A DNA stretch of 64,000 nt, taken from Aquimarina acroporae (lineage in GTDB: Bacteria; Bacteroidota; Bacteroidia; Flavobacteriales; Flavobacteriaceae). The notes beneath the pieces were generated by a model. That model searched no databases. It was given only the letters and a program-made list of their open reading frames with translations, and had not been told where the DNA came from. The position numbers and the translations under genes are program-made. This document shows positions 10,069-18,252 of this stretch, one piece after another. Location: positions 558,001 through 622,000 of the forward strand of contig NZ_JALPRE010000003.1 in assembly GCF_023195925.1 (NCBI RefSeq), in the 5' to 3' direction. Position 1 is the first letter of the stretch; every line of letters begins with the position of its first letter.

Positions 10069-11817
10069 ATGATATTTTCCAGAGTTTCTTTTTATCTATC
10101 AGAAAAGGGGGTAACCAAACATAAATCGATCATTTGCTTAATCATTGGTTCTTTTCTGGCCTTATACTCTGTGCAATTATGGGCAAGTACTCAAAAAATA
10201 GATACATTACTTCAGAAACTAAGTGTACATCAAGATAATGATGCTTTAAAAGTGGATATGTTAAATAATATCGGTTTCGAATATTGGATTGTAGATGCTA
10301 ATAAATCTATACAATATGGTTCACAAGCGCTTCAATTATCAGAACAACTCAACTATAAAGATGGAGAAGCAAAAGCTAACCGTGTGATAGGAGTGGCATA
10401 TTGGGCGCAAGGAAATCTAAATATGGCCCTTCAGTATCTTAATATATCTTATAAAGTTTATGAAGACCTCGACGATAAAACTGGTGTAGCCAATACTAGA
10501 CTTAATATTGGGATGGTATATGCAGATCTTAAGGAATATGAAAAAGCTAAATATCACTATGAGCGAGCGATAAATGAATTTACTGGCTTAGGATTAAAGG
10601 GTAGAATTGCGACTACATTTACTAAGATAGGGACAATGCTTATAGAACAGCATAAAGATGAAGATGCAGTACGATACTTAACAGATGCATTACAAATGCA
10701 TACCGATAATAACTTTACCTATGGTATTGCAGAAGCTCACAATAAACTAGGGATGTTATATGCACATAAGAACGAGATAGAACAAGCATACTACCATATC
10801 AAAAAGTCTATGGAGTTGGGTCGTCAAGTAAGTGATACAGATGGATTGACAAATAATTTGATTCTTCATGGAAAGATTTTAAGATTGTCAGATCGTTTTG
10901 ATGAGGCGGCTTCAGAGCTCAATAAAGGACTAAGGTTGGCGCAAGAGAATGGTTTGAAAAAGTATGAATTATTAGCGTATGAAGAATTAAAAGAATTAAA
11001 AAAACAACAAGGTAAGCCTGAGGAGGTGTATCAATACTATGATAAATATATAACACTTAGGGATTCTCTTTTCAATCTTGAAAAGTCAAAACAGGTAGCT
11101 TATTTAGAGTTCGAAAATGAGTTAGAAAAAAGGGATAAAGCTTTGCAATCTCTACAAGTGCAGGAAAAAAAAGATAGACTTATTCAATATCTTTTGTTAT
11201 TAGGGACTATTACCATGGCTATTGCTGGAATCTTTATTTATGTAATATCAAGACAAAGGGTTCAAAAAAATAGACAACTCATTGAAAAAGATCAAGAGTT
11301 ACTGGCATCTGCATACGAGTTAAGTCAGAAAAATTTAGAAAATGCACAGTTGAAAGAGCAAGAATTAAAGCAGCAACTAGATTTTCAGAATAAAGAACTT
11401 AGCGCATATACTCTTAATTTTATAAAGAAGAATGAAATTGTACAGCAGATTCAGAAAACAATACAAAGTATTAAAAAAGCTCCTTCTGTTGAAAAAAACA
11501 AACTCATCACCGACCTTAATAAAATTGTTCGAAAAAATGTTAGTATTGATAAAGATTGGGAGGATTTCAGCCGATTTTTTGAAGATGCACACCAAGGCTT
11601 TTATACAAAGCTCAAATCGCGACATCCTGATTTAAGTTCTAATGATTTGAAGATTTGTTCCTTAATACGATTAAACCTGAATGTTAAAGAAATGGCGGGT
11701 ATTTTAGGCATATCACCAGATAGTGCTAGGACAGCAAGATATCGTCTACGTAAAAAAATGAAATTAGCTCCAGATCAAGAAATTTTATCCTATTTGATTC
11801 AATTGGAGCAAGAATAG
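10069..11817 (+). CDS. TPR sensor with one membrane span and C-terminal LuxR-type HTH
   Basis: A 582-residue protein of a type common in Bacteroidota. An N-terminal hydrophobic segment (about 20-42) exports a run of tetratricopeptide repeats (about 50-340). A single membrane span follows (about 373-395), then a coiled coil (about 400-470) and a C-terminal winged/LuxR-like helix-turn-helix (about 515-575, with SSNDLKICSLIRLNLNVKEM and GISPDSARTARYRLRKK). The layout suggests periplasmic TPRs that sense a partner and pass the signal to a membrane-tethered DNA-binding domain. No kinase or receiver domain is present. The target is unknown; the terminator at 11861 makes it monocistronic. Confidence 0.85.
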   Translation: MIFSRVSFYLSEKGVTKHKSIICLIIGSFLALYSVQLWASTQKIDTLLQKLSVHQDNDALKVDMLNNIGFEYWIVDANKSIQYGSQALQLSEQLNYKDGEAKANRVIGVAYWAQGNLNMALQYLNISYKVYEDLDDKTGVANTRLNIGMVYADLKEYEKAKYHYERAINEFTGLGLKGRIATTFTKIGTMLIEQHKDEDAVRYLTDALQMHTDNNFTYGIAEAHNKLGMLYAHKNEIEQAYYHIKKSMELGRQVSDTDGLTNNLILHGKILRLSDRFDEAASELNKGLRLAQENGLKKYELLAYEELKELKKQQGKPEEVYQYYDKYITLRDSLFNLEKSKQVAYLEFENELEKRDKALQSLQVQEKKDRLIQYLLLLGTITMAIAGIFIYVISRQRVQKNRQLIEKDQELLASAYELSQKNLENAQLKEQELKQQLDFQNKELSAYTLNFIKKNEIVQQIQKTIQSIKKAPSVEKNKLITDLNKIVRKNVSIDKDWEDFSRFFEDAHQGFYTKLKSRHPDLSSNDLKICSLIRLNLNVKEMAGILGISPDSARTARYRLRKKMKLAPDQEILSYLIQLEQE

Positions 11818-11860
11818 GATCACTAACCTATACCTGAGAATTAATAAATATATTTTTGGG

Positions 11861-11889
11861 TTTAAAAAACTGATTATCAGTTTTTTAAA
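11861..11889 (+). terminator. Rho-independent terminator after the TPR-HTH gene
   Basis: Perfect 13-base arms (11861-11873 and 11877-11889) enclose a TTA loop. The right arm contains TTTTTT. It lies 44 bases past the stop codon. Confidence 0.8.
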
Positions 11890-12024
11890 AATTCAATGTC
11901 TACATAATGTACCCCTCCTTTTGAAGGTTTAGAGAATTAAGTATACACTTTGTAGGTACTTCTTTTAATGCCTGAGCTTTCTCTTTTTATAGTTTTACAA
12001 ACAGTTAATTTATATCGAAGAGCT

Positions 12025-13686
12025 ATGATGAAGCCTAAAACAACATATGCCAAAAGTGGAGATATTAGTATAGCGTATCAGGTTTTTGGTACTGGACCGA
12101 TAGATTTGGTATATATACCAGGGTGGGTGTCTAATATTGATTTAATGTGGTCGTGTCCAGAGCTTGTTAGTTTTTTTGAAGAACTAGGTAAATTTGCCAG
12201 GGTTATTCTTTTTGATAAAAGAGGTACCGGTCTGTCTGATAGGGTAGTAGATTTCGCAACACTAGAAGAAAGAATGGAAGATATTACTGTGGTAATGGAT
12301 GCAGTAGCGTCAGAAAAAGCAGTGTTGTTTGGGCATTCTGAAGGGGGAAGTGTTTCTGCATTATTTAGCGCTACTTATCCTGATAGGGTAATCTCTTTAA
12401 TTACCTTCGGTATTTTTGCAAAACGTAAATATTCAGAAGACTATCCTTGGGCGCCTACAGATCAAGAACGACAAGAGGTGTATGACATGATTGAAAATAA
12501 CTGGGGAAGTGGAGAAATGAATTTAGAATCCTTAGCACCATCAAAAGCTAATGATACTATTTTTATGGATTGGTTGGCAAATTATTTTCGATCTGGAGCT
12601 AGTCCAAAATCGGCGGTGATATTGACCAAGATGAATACGCAGGTAGATATTATAGATATTTTAGGATCTATAAAAGTACCAACACTTTTACTACAGCGAA
12701 CTGATGATATTGATGTAAAAATTGAAGAAGGACGATTTATAGCAGAGCGTATAAAGGGATCTAAGTTTGTTGAACTTGAAGGCAATGACCATTTGTTTTG
12801 GGTGGGTAATACTGAGGAGATACTCAAAGAAATGGAAACATTTATTCGTAATGTTGAACCACAGCCTATCTATGAAAAGAAATTATACACAGTAATGATT
12901 GGGAAGATCGTTAGTGTAAAAGAAAATAATGAAGATGATCGAGCTCAAATCTTAAAATATATAGCACAATACAATGGAAGTCTAGTAGAGTATTCCTCTA
13001 TGGCTTTTACAGCGACTTTTGAAGGACCAAGCAGGGCGGTTAATTGCGCTACGAATATGGTAGAAGCTTTTCGAGAACAACAACAGATCACCTTATCTCT
13101 TGGGATAGATATCAAGGAGTGTTACGTTAAGAAGTGTATTTGTGAAGAAACAGAAGGTTTTGCTACCACTATCTTTGATGACACCTTACCTAATCAAATT
13201 ATATTAACCCAAACTGTAAAAAACTTGTTAATCGGGGCCAGCGTAAACATCAAGACGTACAAAACAATATTTAATATCGAATCAGGACAATCCTTAGAAC
13301 TTTTCACCATAGCACCAAAAACTTGTAGTATTAATTTGAGTCAAAAAAACAGTCAATATCATACGTGCCAAAATGATTCTTTTTTAGGAAAGGTTTTACA
13401 AAAGATAGAATGTCATATAGATAACGAACAGTTTGGAGTTGAAATGCTTTGCAAAGAAGTAGGAATAAGTGAGCGACAACTACAGCGAAAATTGAAATCG
13501 ATAGCAAACAAATCTCCTAATAAACTGATAAGCTCTGTACGTTTACATCGCGCAAAAGAATTATTGCTTAGACAACAACATAGCATTGCCGAAATTGCAT
13601 ACCAGGCTGGTTTCGCAAATCCTTCGTATTTTTCAAAATGCTTCAAAAAAGAATTTGCGATTAGCCCTTCGGATCTTATAAAATAG
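12025..13686 (+). CDS. Fusion regulator: alpha/beta-hydrolase, degenerate class III cyclase domain, AraC HTH
   Basis: An upstream ATG at 11968 is in frame, but the 19 extra residues look unrelated to the fold, so the ATG at 12025 (553 residues) is preferred. Residues 1-275 are an alpha/beta-hydrolase with nucleophile elbow GHSEGG (Ser105) and a candidate catalytic His256 in EGNDHLFW. Residues about 285-400 resemble the class III adenylyl cyclase fold found behind such hydrolases in mycobacterial LipJ-type proteins (ATFEGPSRAV is the clearest match). The metal-binding Asp positions are absent: MIGKIVS stands where LFTDIVG is usual, and SSMAFTATF where a GDG motif is usual. Residues about 460-552 are an AraC-type double HTH (SERQLQRKLKS, IAYQAGFANPSYFSKCFKKEF). 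It is probably a transcription factor whose hydrolase and dead-cyclase parts sense a small molecule. The domain order is seen; the role is inferred. Confidence 0.85.
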   Translation: MMKPKTTYAKSGDISIAYQVFGTGPIDLVYIPGWVSNIDLMWSCPELVSFFEELGKFARVILFDKRGTGLSDRVVDFATLEERMEDITVVMDAVASEKAVLFGHSEGGSVSALFSATYPDRVISLITFGIFAKRKYSEDYPWAPTDQERQEVYDMIENNWGSGEMNLESLAPSKANDTIFMDWLANYFRSGASPKSAVILTKMNTQVDIIDILGSIKVPTLLLQRTDDIDVKIEEGRFIAERIKGSKFVELEGNDHLFWVGNTEEILKEMETFIRNVEPQPIYEKKLYTVMIGKIVSVKENNEDDRAQILKYIAQYNGSLVEYSSMAFTATFEGPSRAVNCATNMVEAFREQQQITLSLGIDIKECYVKKCICEETEGFATTIFDDTLPNQIILTQTVKNLLIGASVNIKTYKTIFNIESGQSLELFTIAPKTCSINLSQKNSQYHTCQNDSFLGKVLQKIECHIDNEQFGVEMLCKEVGISERQLQRKLKSIANKSPNKLISSVRLHRAKELLLRQQHSIAEIAYQAGFANPSYFSKCFKKEFAISPSDLIK

Positions 13687-13792
13687 TAATTGGTTTTTAT
13701 GAACGATTTAATATTGTATACTGCTTTTTCAATTGGTAAATAGTAATAATGTTGTTCATATATTACCTTTACATTTTTAAAATACATGAGTT

Positions 13793-14329
13793 ATGCTGGC
13801 ATATAAAATGGAAATACTTTATAGTATTATTTTATTATCTGTAATGGTTATTGTTATTTTTTTAACCAAGAGGGCTATAGGGAAATTTGGTTTTATTAAA
13901 GCTATCGAGATCAATCGAAGAAAAGTCATTCTGAACCTTAGCTATTTGTTGATTTATATTATTAGTATTTCTATTCTTGCCATTATTTGGGGAGTTGATC
14001 ATAAACAGTTTGCAGTATTTATTTCTTCTGTTTTAGCAGTATTAGGAGTTGGTTTTTTTGCACAATGGTCAATTTTATCAAGTCTCACGGCAAGCGTTAT
14101 TTTATTTTTTAGTCACCCTGTTCGGATAGGTGATAGGATTAGGATTTTAGACAAAGATTTTGATTGGACCGGTGAACTAATCGATATCACAGGTTTTTAC
14201 CTATTCCTAAAAACCGATGATGGTAAAAATGTAACTATCCCTAACTCTCTGGTGATGCAAAAAGGAATAGAAATTTTGGATAAGGTGCCAAGAGTTCAAA
14301 ATGAGGAAATAGATCAGGGAGGTAATTAA
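13793..14329 (+). CDS. Short MscS-type mechanosensitive channel protein
   Basis: A 178-residue membrane protein with three hydrophobic segments (about 6-25, 46-66 and 72-108). The last resembles the MscS pore helix followed by the beta domain (SHPVRIGDRIRI, TGELIDITGFYLFLKTDDGKNVTIPN). It stops soon after the beta domain and lacks the large cytoplasmic cage of full MscS, so it is a minimal form. An ATG at 13808, preceded by TATAAA, is a plausible alternative start. A second, longer MscS gene lies at 15205, on the other side of dps. Confidence 0.8.
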   Translation: MLAYKMEILYSIILLSVMVIVIFLTKRAIGKFGFIKAIEINRRKVILNLSYLLIYIISISILAIIWGVDHKQFAVFISSVLAVLGVGFFAQWSILSSLTASVILFFSHPVRIGDRIRILDKDFDWTGELIDITGFYLFLKTDDGKNVTIPNSLVMQKGIEILDKVPRVQNEEIDQGGN

Positions 14330-14677
14330 ACGTATCCTTTGGATCTCAATGTAGAGATCCCGTTTTCGTTAACTATGATTGATATTGCTAGCTTTGTTCA
14401 ATGCTTTATGCAAAACTGAGTAATCTTAGTATTTGGTTTTATGGTTTCTTAACAGTCCTCGTTTTTATTTAACATTTCTTATGTTAAAGATTCTTAAGTA
14501 AGGTTAAAGCCCGTTAAATCGCTTGACAAAATTCCTATCTGCCATATATTGAAAGTGTATTGATTTTTGAATAACAGATTTCTTTAAAAAAACAATTTCT
14601 TTTCTATTACAAACCTGTAATCAGTTTTTAGCTGTTAATCGATACATCTATTTACTAATCTTTAAAAATCATAACAA
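14330..14677 (+). other. Intergenic region upstream of dps
   Basis: About 350 bases without a convincing gene. It begins with a hairpin (14341-14360). Further on there is a TTGACA (14524-14529) with a TATATT 16 bases later, which resembles an enterobacterial promoter but not the usual Bacteroidota type. The dps promoter is probably here but could not be fixed. Confidence 0.4.
14341..14366 (+). terminator. Probable terminator after the short MscS gene
   Basis: Perfect 7-base arms GGATCTC (14341-14347) and GAGATCC (14354-14360), followed by CGTTTT. The T-run is short and interrupted, so strength is uncertain. Confidence 0.55.
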
Positions 14678-15184
14678 ATGAATTATTTGAAAATGAATGA
14701 TGAAAAACTATTGCCTGTTGTTTTGGAACTGAACACATTATTGGCAGACTACCATATGTATTATCAAAAATTAAGAAATTTCCACTGGAATATTTTAGGA
14801 AAAAATTTTTTCGAATTACACGGAAAGTTTGAAGAATTATATAATGACGCTCGATCAAAAATAGACGAAATCGCAGAACGCGTACTAACCCTAAGATATC
14901 ATCCAATATCTAGATACAGCGATTATATTCAAATTGCGTCGATAAAAGAAGTTTCACCATTAAAAACAGATGAAGAAATGGTGAGTGAACTAATCAACGA
15001 TCATACAAAGTTGTTGGTGCAAATGAGGGTGATTATTTCTCATGCTCAAAATGCTGGTGATGAAGGAACATTAGATATGATGGGAAGTTACATCAGGGAG
15101 TTAGAAAAATTTAGTTGGATGTTATCGGCTTGGAACAAAGAAACTAGTGAACAATTAGACACCAGTATGATTAAGTCTCACTAA
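14678..15184 (+). CDS. dps: Dps-family ferritin-like DNA/iron protection protein
   Basis: The 168-residue product matches the Dps fold. The intersubunit ferroxidase ligands are all present with canonical spacing: His36 (NFHW), His48, Asp63 and Glu67. Dps dodecamers oxidise ferrous iron with hydrogen peroxide and store it, protecting DNA in starvation or oxidative stress. A start at 14693 (Met6) is also possible. The MscS gene begins 20 bases after the stop codon, which suggests a shared stress transcript. Confidence 0.95.
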   Translation: MNYLKMNDEKLLPVVLELNTLLADYHMYYQKLRNFHWNILGKNFFELHGKFEELYNDARSKIDEIAERVLTLRYHPISRYSDYIQIASIKEVSPLKTDEEMVSELINDHTKLLVQMRVIISHAQNAGDEGTLDMMGSYIRELEKFSWMLSAWNKETSEQLDTSMIKSH

Positions 15185-15204
15185 TACTAACTAAAAAATA
15201 TAAA

Positions 15205-16107
15205 ATGAACGTAGAAATAAATTCCTCGGTAGGAGTTGTAACCCATAAATTACAAGATTGGGCTAATGTTTTTATAGATAATCTTCCAAACTTATTGGTA
15301 GCCATAATAGTGATGCTAGTTTCATATTTGGTTTCCAGATTTATCTACCGAGCGACCATCAAATTAACTATTAAAAAAATTAAACAAACATCTATAGCAA
15401 AACTTGTAGCCAGATCGGCAGCTGTCTTAGTGGTTTTAGCAGGACTATTACTTTCTTTATCAGCCCTTAATTTAGGTAAGGCCCTGACGAGTATTTTAGC
15501 TGGAGCAGGAGTTTCAGGATTAGTTGTGGGACTAGCGTTACAAGGAACTTTATCTAATACTATATCGGGAATTGTACTTTCATTTAGAAACAATATTCAA
15601 GTTGGGAATTGGATAGAAACTAATGGGTATGCCGGTGAAGTAATGGATATTAACTTAAATTATTTTGTGCTAAAAGAAGCAGATAATAATATTGTTGTTA
15701 TTCCCAATAAGCAAATTATAGAAAATCCTTTTAAAAACTATTCACTCACTATAAAGATGAGAGTTTCAATACAGTGTGGTGTTGGATACGAATCTGATTT
15801 GGAGAAGGTTGAAAAGTTAACGAAAGATACTATTTCAGAGTTTTTTGATCAAGAGTCAATTGATAAACAGATAGAATTCTATTATACAGGATTTGAGGAC
15901 AGTTCTATCAATTACCTCTGTAGATTTTGGATAGAAGGAACCAGTGGACTTGACAGGTTAAAGGCAAAAAGTAAGGCGCTTGTAGAGCTGAAGAAAGCCT
16001 ATGAAGTTGAAGGAATTAATATTCCATTTCCAATTCGAACACTTCATTTTAGCCTACAACATTCTATAAAAAACTTGAATAAGCTAGAAGCTTTTGTGAC
16101 AAATTAA
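15205..16107 (+). CDS. MscS-family small-conductance mechanosensitive channel
   Basis: A 300-residue protein of normal MscS length. It has three N-terminal membrane segments (about 27-50, 65-85 and 95-128). The third is the Gly/Ala-rich pore helix (ILAGAGVSGLVVGLALQGTL), followed by the beta domain (VGNWIETNGYAGEVMDI, VVIPNKQI) and the alpha/beta cage to about residue 285. The channel releases solutes on osmotic downshock. It follows dps closely. Family assignment is secure. Confidence 0.92.
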   Translation: MNVEINSSVGVVTHKLQDWANVFIDNLPNLLVAIIVMLVSYLVSRFIYRATIKLTIKKIKQTSIAKLVARSAAVLVVLAGLLLSLSALNLGKALTSILAGAGVSGLVVGLALQGTLSNTISGIVLSFRNNIQVGNWIETNGYAGEVMDINLNYFVLKEADNNIVVIPNKQIIENPFKNYSLTIKMRVSIQCGVGYESDLEKVEKLTKDTISEFFDQESIDKQIEFYYTGFEDSSINYLCRFWIEGTSGLDRLKAKSKALVELKKAYEVEGINIPFPIRTLHFSLQHSIKNLNKLEAFVTN

Positions 16108-16193
16108 TACATATAGTTTTATAGAACATAAAATCACTAACAAGTTCAGATTATAGATCAATCTGAAATTAAAATCAAATTAGAAACATACAC

Positions 16194-16292
16194 ATGGAAT
16201 TATATTATAGGCACCTTAAAATAGTTGTGAAAAGTGCATTAAAATTTGTACGAGAATTATTGTTGGGTAAACGAGAGGTGATACATAAGTAA
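16194..16292 (+). CDS. Micro-ORF 1, 32-residue basic peptide
   Basis: ATG at 16194, TAA at 16290. The peptide is basic (Lys/Arg/His rich) and weakly amphipathic, beginning MELYYRHLKIVVKSALKF. Unknown family. It is the first of three short ORFs in tandem on one strand with gaps of 14 and 9 bases, which is why it is listed; on its own it would not be credible. Confidence 0.35.
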   Translation: MELYYRHLKIVVKSALKFVRELLLGKREVIHK

Positions 16293-16306
16293 TCTAGAAA
16301 CGCGAA

Positions 16307-16408
16307 ATGAATAATTTTAAAAAGAGAATATTCGAATCTGTAGGAATAATGGTCATAGCTTCAATGCTCTTATATGCAGTTACTGTAATTTTATTCCTCA
16401 TAATTTAG
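16307..16408 (+). CDS. Micro-ORF 2, 33-residue single-span membrane peptide
   Basis: ATG at 16307, TAG at 16406. A short basic N-terminus (MNNFKKRIF) precedes an unbroken hydrophobic segment of about 22 residues running to the end. The composition is what a small single-pass membrane protein would show and is unlikely in random AT-rich sequence. Function unknown. Confidence 0.45.
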   Translation: MNNFKKRIFESVGIMVIASMLLYAVTVILFLII

Positions 16409-16417
16409 TATAAAAAC

Positions 16418-16543
16418 ATGAATAACAATAACAATTATGTAAAAAGACCAGGCTTACTACAAAAATATTTTGGTAGTAAGAGCTTTTTACGAAGGAAAAG
16501 AAAAAGAACGTTGAATGATCAACCGCTTCAGAATAAAAAATAG
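16418..16543 (+). CDS. Micro-ORF 3, 41-residue Lys/Arg-rich peptide
   Basis: ATG at 16418 preceded by TAAAAAC, a typical A-rich leader for this group. The peptide begins with five Asn residues and has the very basic centre FLRRKRKRTL (net charge strongly positive). It may bind nucleic acid or membrane; this is only inference. The terminator at 16611 follows. Confidence 0.45.
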   Translation: MNNNNNYVKRPGLLQKYFGSKSFLRRKRKRTLNDQPLQNKK

Positions 16544-16610
16544 ACCTACGATGATATCTTCGGAATTTGACCGATTTTTAATCTTTACCATTTGGTAGTC
16601 AAAATATATA

Positions 16611-16645
16611 AATCATTATGCCTGTTTAGGTATAATGATTTTTTT
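16611..16645. terminator. Convergent terminator between micro-ORFs and the LysR gene
   Basis: Arms at 16611-16623 and 16628-16640 pair over 13 positions including one G-T, with loop GTTT, and are followed on the plus strand by a T-run to 16645. The stop codon of the LysR gene on the minus strand touches the T-run, so this hairpin lies just past both converging transcripts. Confidence 0.8.
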
Positions 16646-17561
16646 ATGTTATCCAACTAAAGTATTTGGAGGTAATATTGTCTTTTTCTGTATGTAAGTA
16701 ATCTACAAAAGCTTGAGCAACTGGTGATAATTTTTTTCTTTTTAACCATACCAAATTCCATTGTGTTTTTATAGGTAATCCTTTGAATGGAATAATGGTG
16801 ATATCACCATAATTGAGTGCATTTTTTATACCAATCATTGGCATAATCGAGTATCCTAATCCTGCAATTACAGCCTGCTTTAAGGCTTCATTCGAGGTGA
16901 GTTCTATTTTTTTCTTTACAGGAAGATTTTTACCTTCTATGAATGCTTCCATAGCGTTACGAGTAGCAGATCCATGTTCTCTATACAACAGTGGTTGCTC
17001 TGTAAAAATTAACTCTTTCTTTCCTTCACGATTTTTTTCTCTTTCTGTTCCTCCTACCAAATACAAGCTGTTTGTTAAAAGAGGTAACTTTTCTAAGTTT
17101 AAATGTTCTGGAAGTACAGATACCAAAGCAAAATCGACACGATTCTCTTCCAGATCTTCTACTACTTTTAACTTGTTGGTAACATCCATTTTGAAATCTA
17201 TACTAGGATGTGCATTTACAAATTCTGATAAATAGTAAGGCATCACATATTTACCTGTAGATACCACAGAAATAGATAGTTTACCGGCTAATTTTCCTTG
17301 ATATTGGTTCACCTTGTGCTCAATGGCTGATACTTCATCCAAAATTTTATGGGCGGCTTCAGCTATCTCGTTTCCGAACGGGGTCACATATAGTTTTCTT
17401 CCCACAATCTCGGTTAAAGGAAGAGGGAACTGATCCTGAAATTTTTTCAGCTGAATCGATACTGCTGGCTGGGTAAGAAATAATGATTCTGAAGCCTTGG
17501 TAATACTGCCCTTGTCAACGATCTCTAAGAATATTTGTAATTGATGTAATGTATAATTCAT
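16644..17561 (-). CDS. LysR-family transcriptional regulator (CbbR/CmpR-like)
   Basis: A 305-residue protein with an N-terminal winged HTH (LHQLQIFLEIVDKGSITKAS, FLTQPAVSIQLKKF) and a periplasmic-binding-protein-like effector domain (about 90-295). The N-terminus is close in pattern to CbbR/CmpR regulators of carbon fixation and bicarbonate uptake. It is transcribed away from an operon carrying an SbtA-type bicarbonate transporter, so it most likely controls that operon, perhaps in response to inorganic-carbon status. The family is firm; effector and target are inferred from position. Confidence 0.88.
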   Translation of the reverse strand: MNYTLHQLQIFLEIVDKGSITKASESLFLTQPAVSIQLKKFQDQFPLPLTEIVGRKLYVTPFGNEIAEAAHKILDEVSAIEHKVNQYQGKLAGKLSISVVSTGKYVMPYYLSEFVNAHPSIDFKMDVTNKLKVVEDLEENRVDFALVSVLPEHLNLEKLPLLTNSLYLVGGTEREKNREGKKELIFTEQPLLYREHGSATRNAMEAFIEGKNLPVKKKIELTSNEALKQAVIAGLGYSIMPMIGIKNALNYGDITIIPFKGLPIKTQWNLVWLKRKKLSPVAQAFVDYLHTEKDNITSKYFSWIT

Positions 17562-17619
17562 AAATAATACTTATGCTATTCATTACAAATATAAATAAAA
17601 ATATATGGATTGTACTATT

Positions 17620-17628
17620 TAATTTTGC
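17620..17628 (+). promoter_or_regulatory. Bacteroidota -7 promoter element upstream of the sbtA operon
   Basis: TAATTTTGC matches the TAnnTTTG -7 consensus, in the divergent region between the LysR gene and the sbtA operon. Transcription would begin near 17633. This decides for a start at 17664 rather than an in-frame ATG at 17610. No clear -33 element was seen. Confidence 0.55.
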
Positions 17629-17663
17629 CTTCAGGAAATATCAATATTTTAAAAATAGTCAGT

Positions 17664-17936
17664 ATGGAAACCGATATTAAGTTACCTCCCAAGATGATTC
17701 ATATAAGAAATGGTGAATCTAGGCTTATACTTGAAATTGATAAAGTTAAAATTTTAAACAGTATTCAAGTTGTAGGCTTAATAACGTTCTTGTTTGCCTT
17801 TACAGGAGCTTTAATTGTAAGCTTTTATTACGAGAGCCCATTGTTTTCTGAACTAATAAAGGCAGGATTTGTAATGAGTCTTGTGGCTTTTATAGTCTTC
17901 AATCAAAGAGTGAAAAATAAATTAAATTCTAAATAA
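17664..17936 (+). CDS. Small membrane protein of the sbtA operon
   Basis: A 90-residue protein with two hydrophobic segments (about 34-55 and 62-80) and basic ends. An ATG at 17610 is in frame but lies upstream of the -7 element, so 17664 (METDIKLPPK) is preferred. Family not recognised. It is the first gene of a run (6-base gap to the next) that ends in an SbtA transporter, so it may assist or regulate that transporter. Confidence 0.6.
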   Translation: METDIKLPPKMIHIRNGESRLILEIDKVKILNSIQVVGLITFLFAFTGALIVSFYYESPLFSELIKAGFVMSLVAFIVFNQRVKNKLNSK

Positions 17937-17941
17937 ATATT

Positions 17942-18232
17942 ATGATAACGAAAGAAGTTTTACACAAGTTGCAATTGGTAGATGGAGTATTTACCCCTTC
18001 AGAAGCTACAGATGTGATCAATAGTTTAATTCGAGAAAAAATCAATTTTCACAAATTACACAGGTTATCTATGTGTGAAGGAAATGAACATAGTAATACC
18101 GAATATGATGATAATCGAGTATCTCAACTATTAAAAGAAAAAGAAAACTGTAAAACCATTTATAAAGAGGCTCTATTACATGGCAAGAGGGTAAGAATTA
18201 GTGGGATTCTGGAAATAGAAATTATAGATTAA
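17942..18232 (+). CDS. Hypothetical 96-residue cytoplasmic protein, sbtA operon
   Basis: A soluble protein with no signal peptide or membrane span. It begins MITKEVLHKLQLVDGVFTPSEATDVINSL in pattern: a predicted helix and turn followed by a charged central helix and a short beta end (RVRISGILEIEIID). I do not recognise the family. Gaps are 5 bases to the upstream gene and 20 to sbtA, so it is in the same operon. It lacks a visible PII-type signature. Confidence 0.65.
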   Translation: MITKEVLHKLQLVDGVFTPSEATDVINSLIREKINFHKLHRLSMCEGNEHSNTEYDDNRVSQLLKEKENCKTIYKEALLHGKRVRISGILEIEIID

Positions 18233-18252
18233 AACCACAAGGATTTAGTTCA

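Noticed and set aside
13413..13787. 124-residue minus-strand frame over the AraC domain of the hydrolase fusion
   Set aside because: It is the complement of a recognisable HTH coding sequence and has no features of its own.
14524..14551. TTGACA-N16-TATATT resembling a sigma-70 promoter ahead of dps
   Set aside because: Bacteroidota use a different promoter consensus (TTTG, TAnnTTTG), so this match is probably chance in AT-rich DNA.
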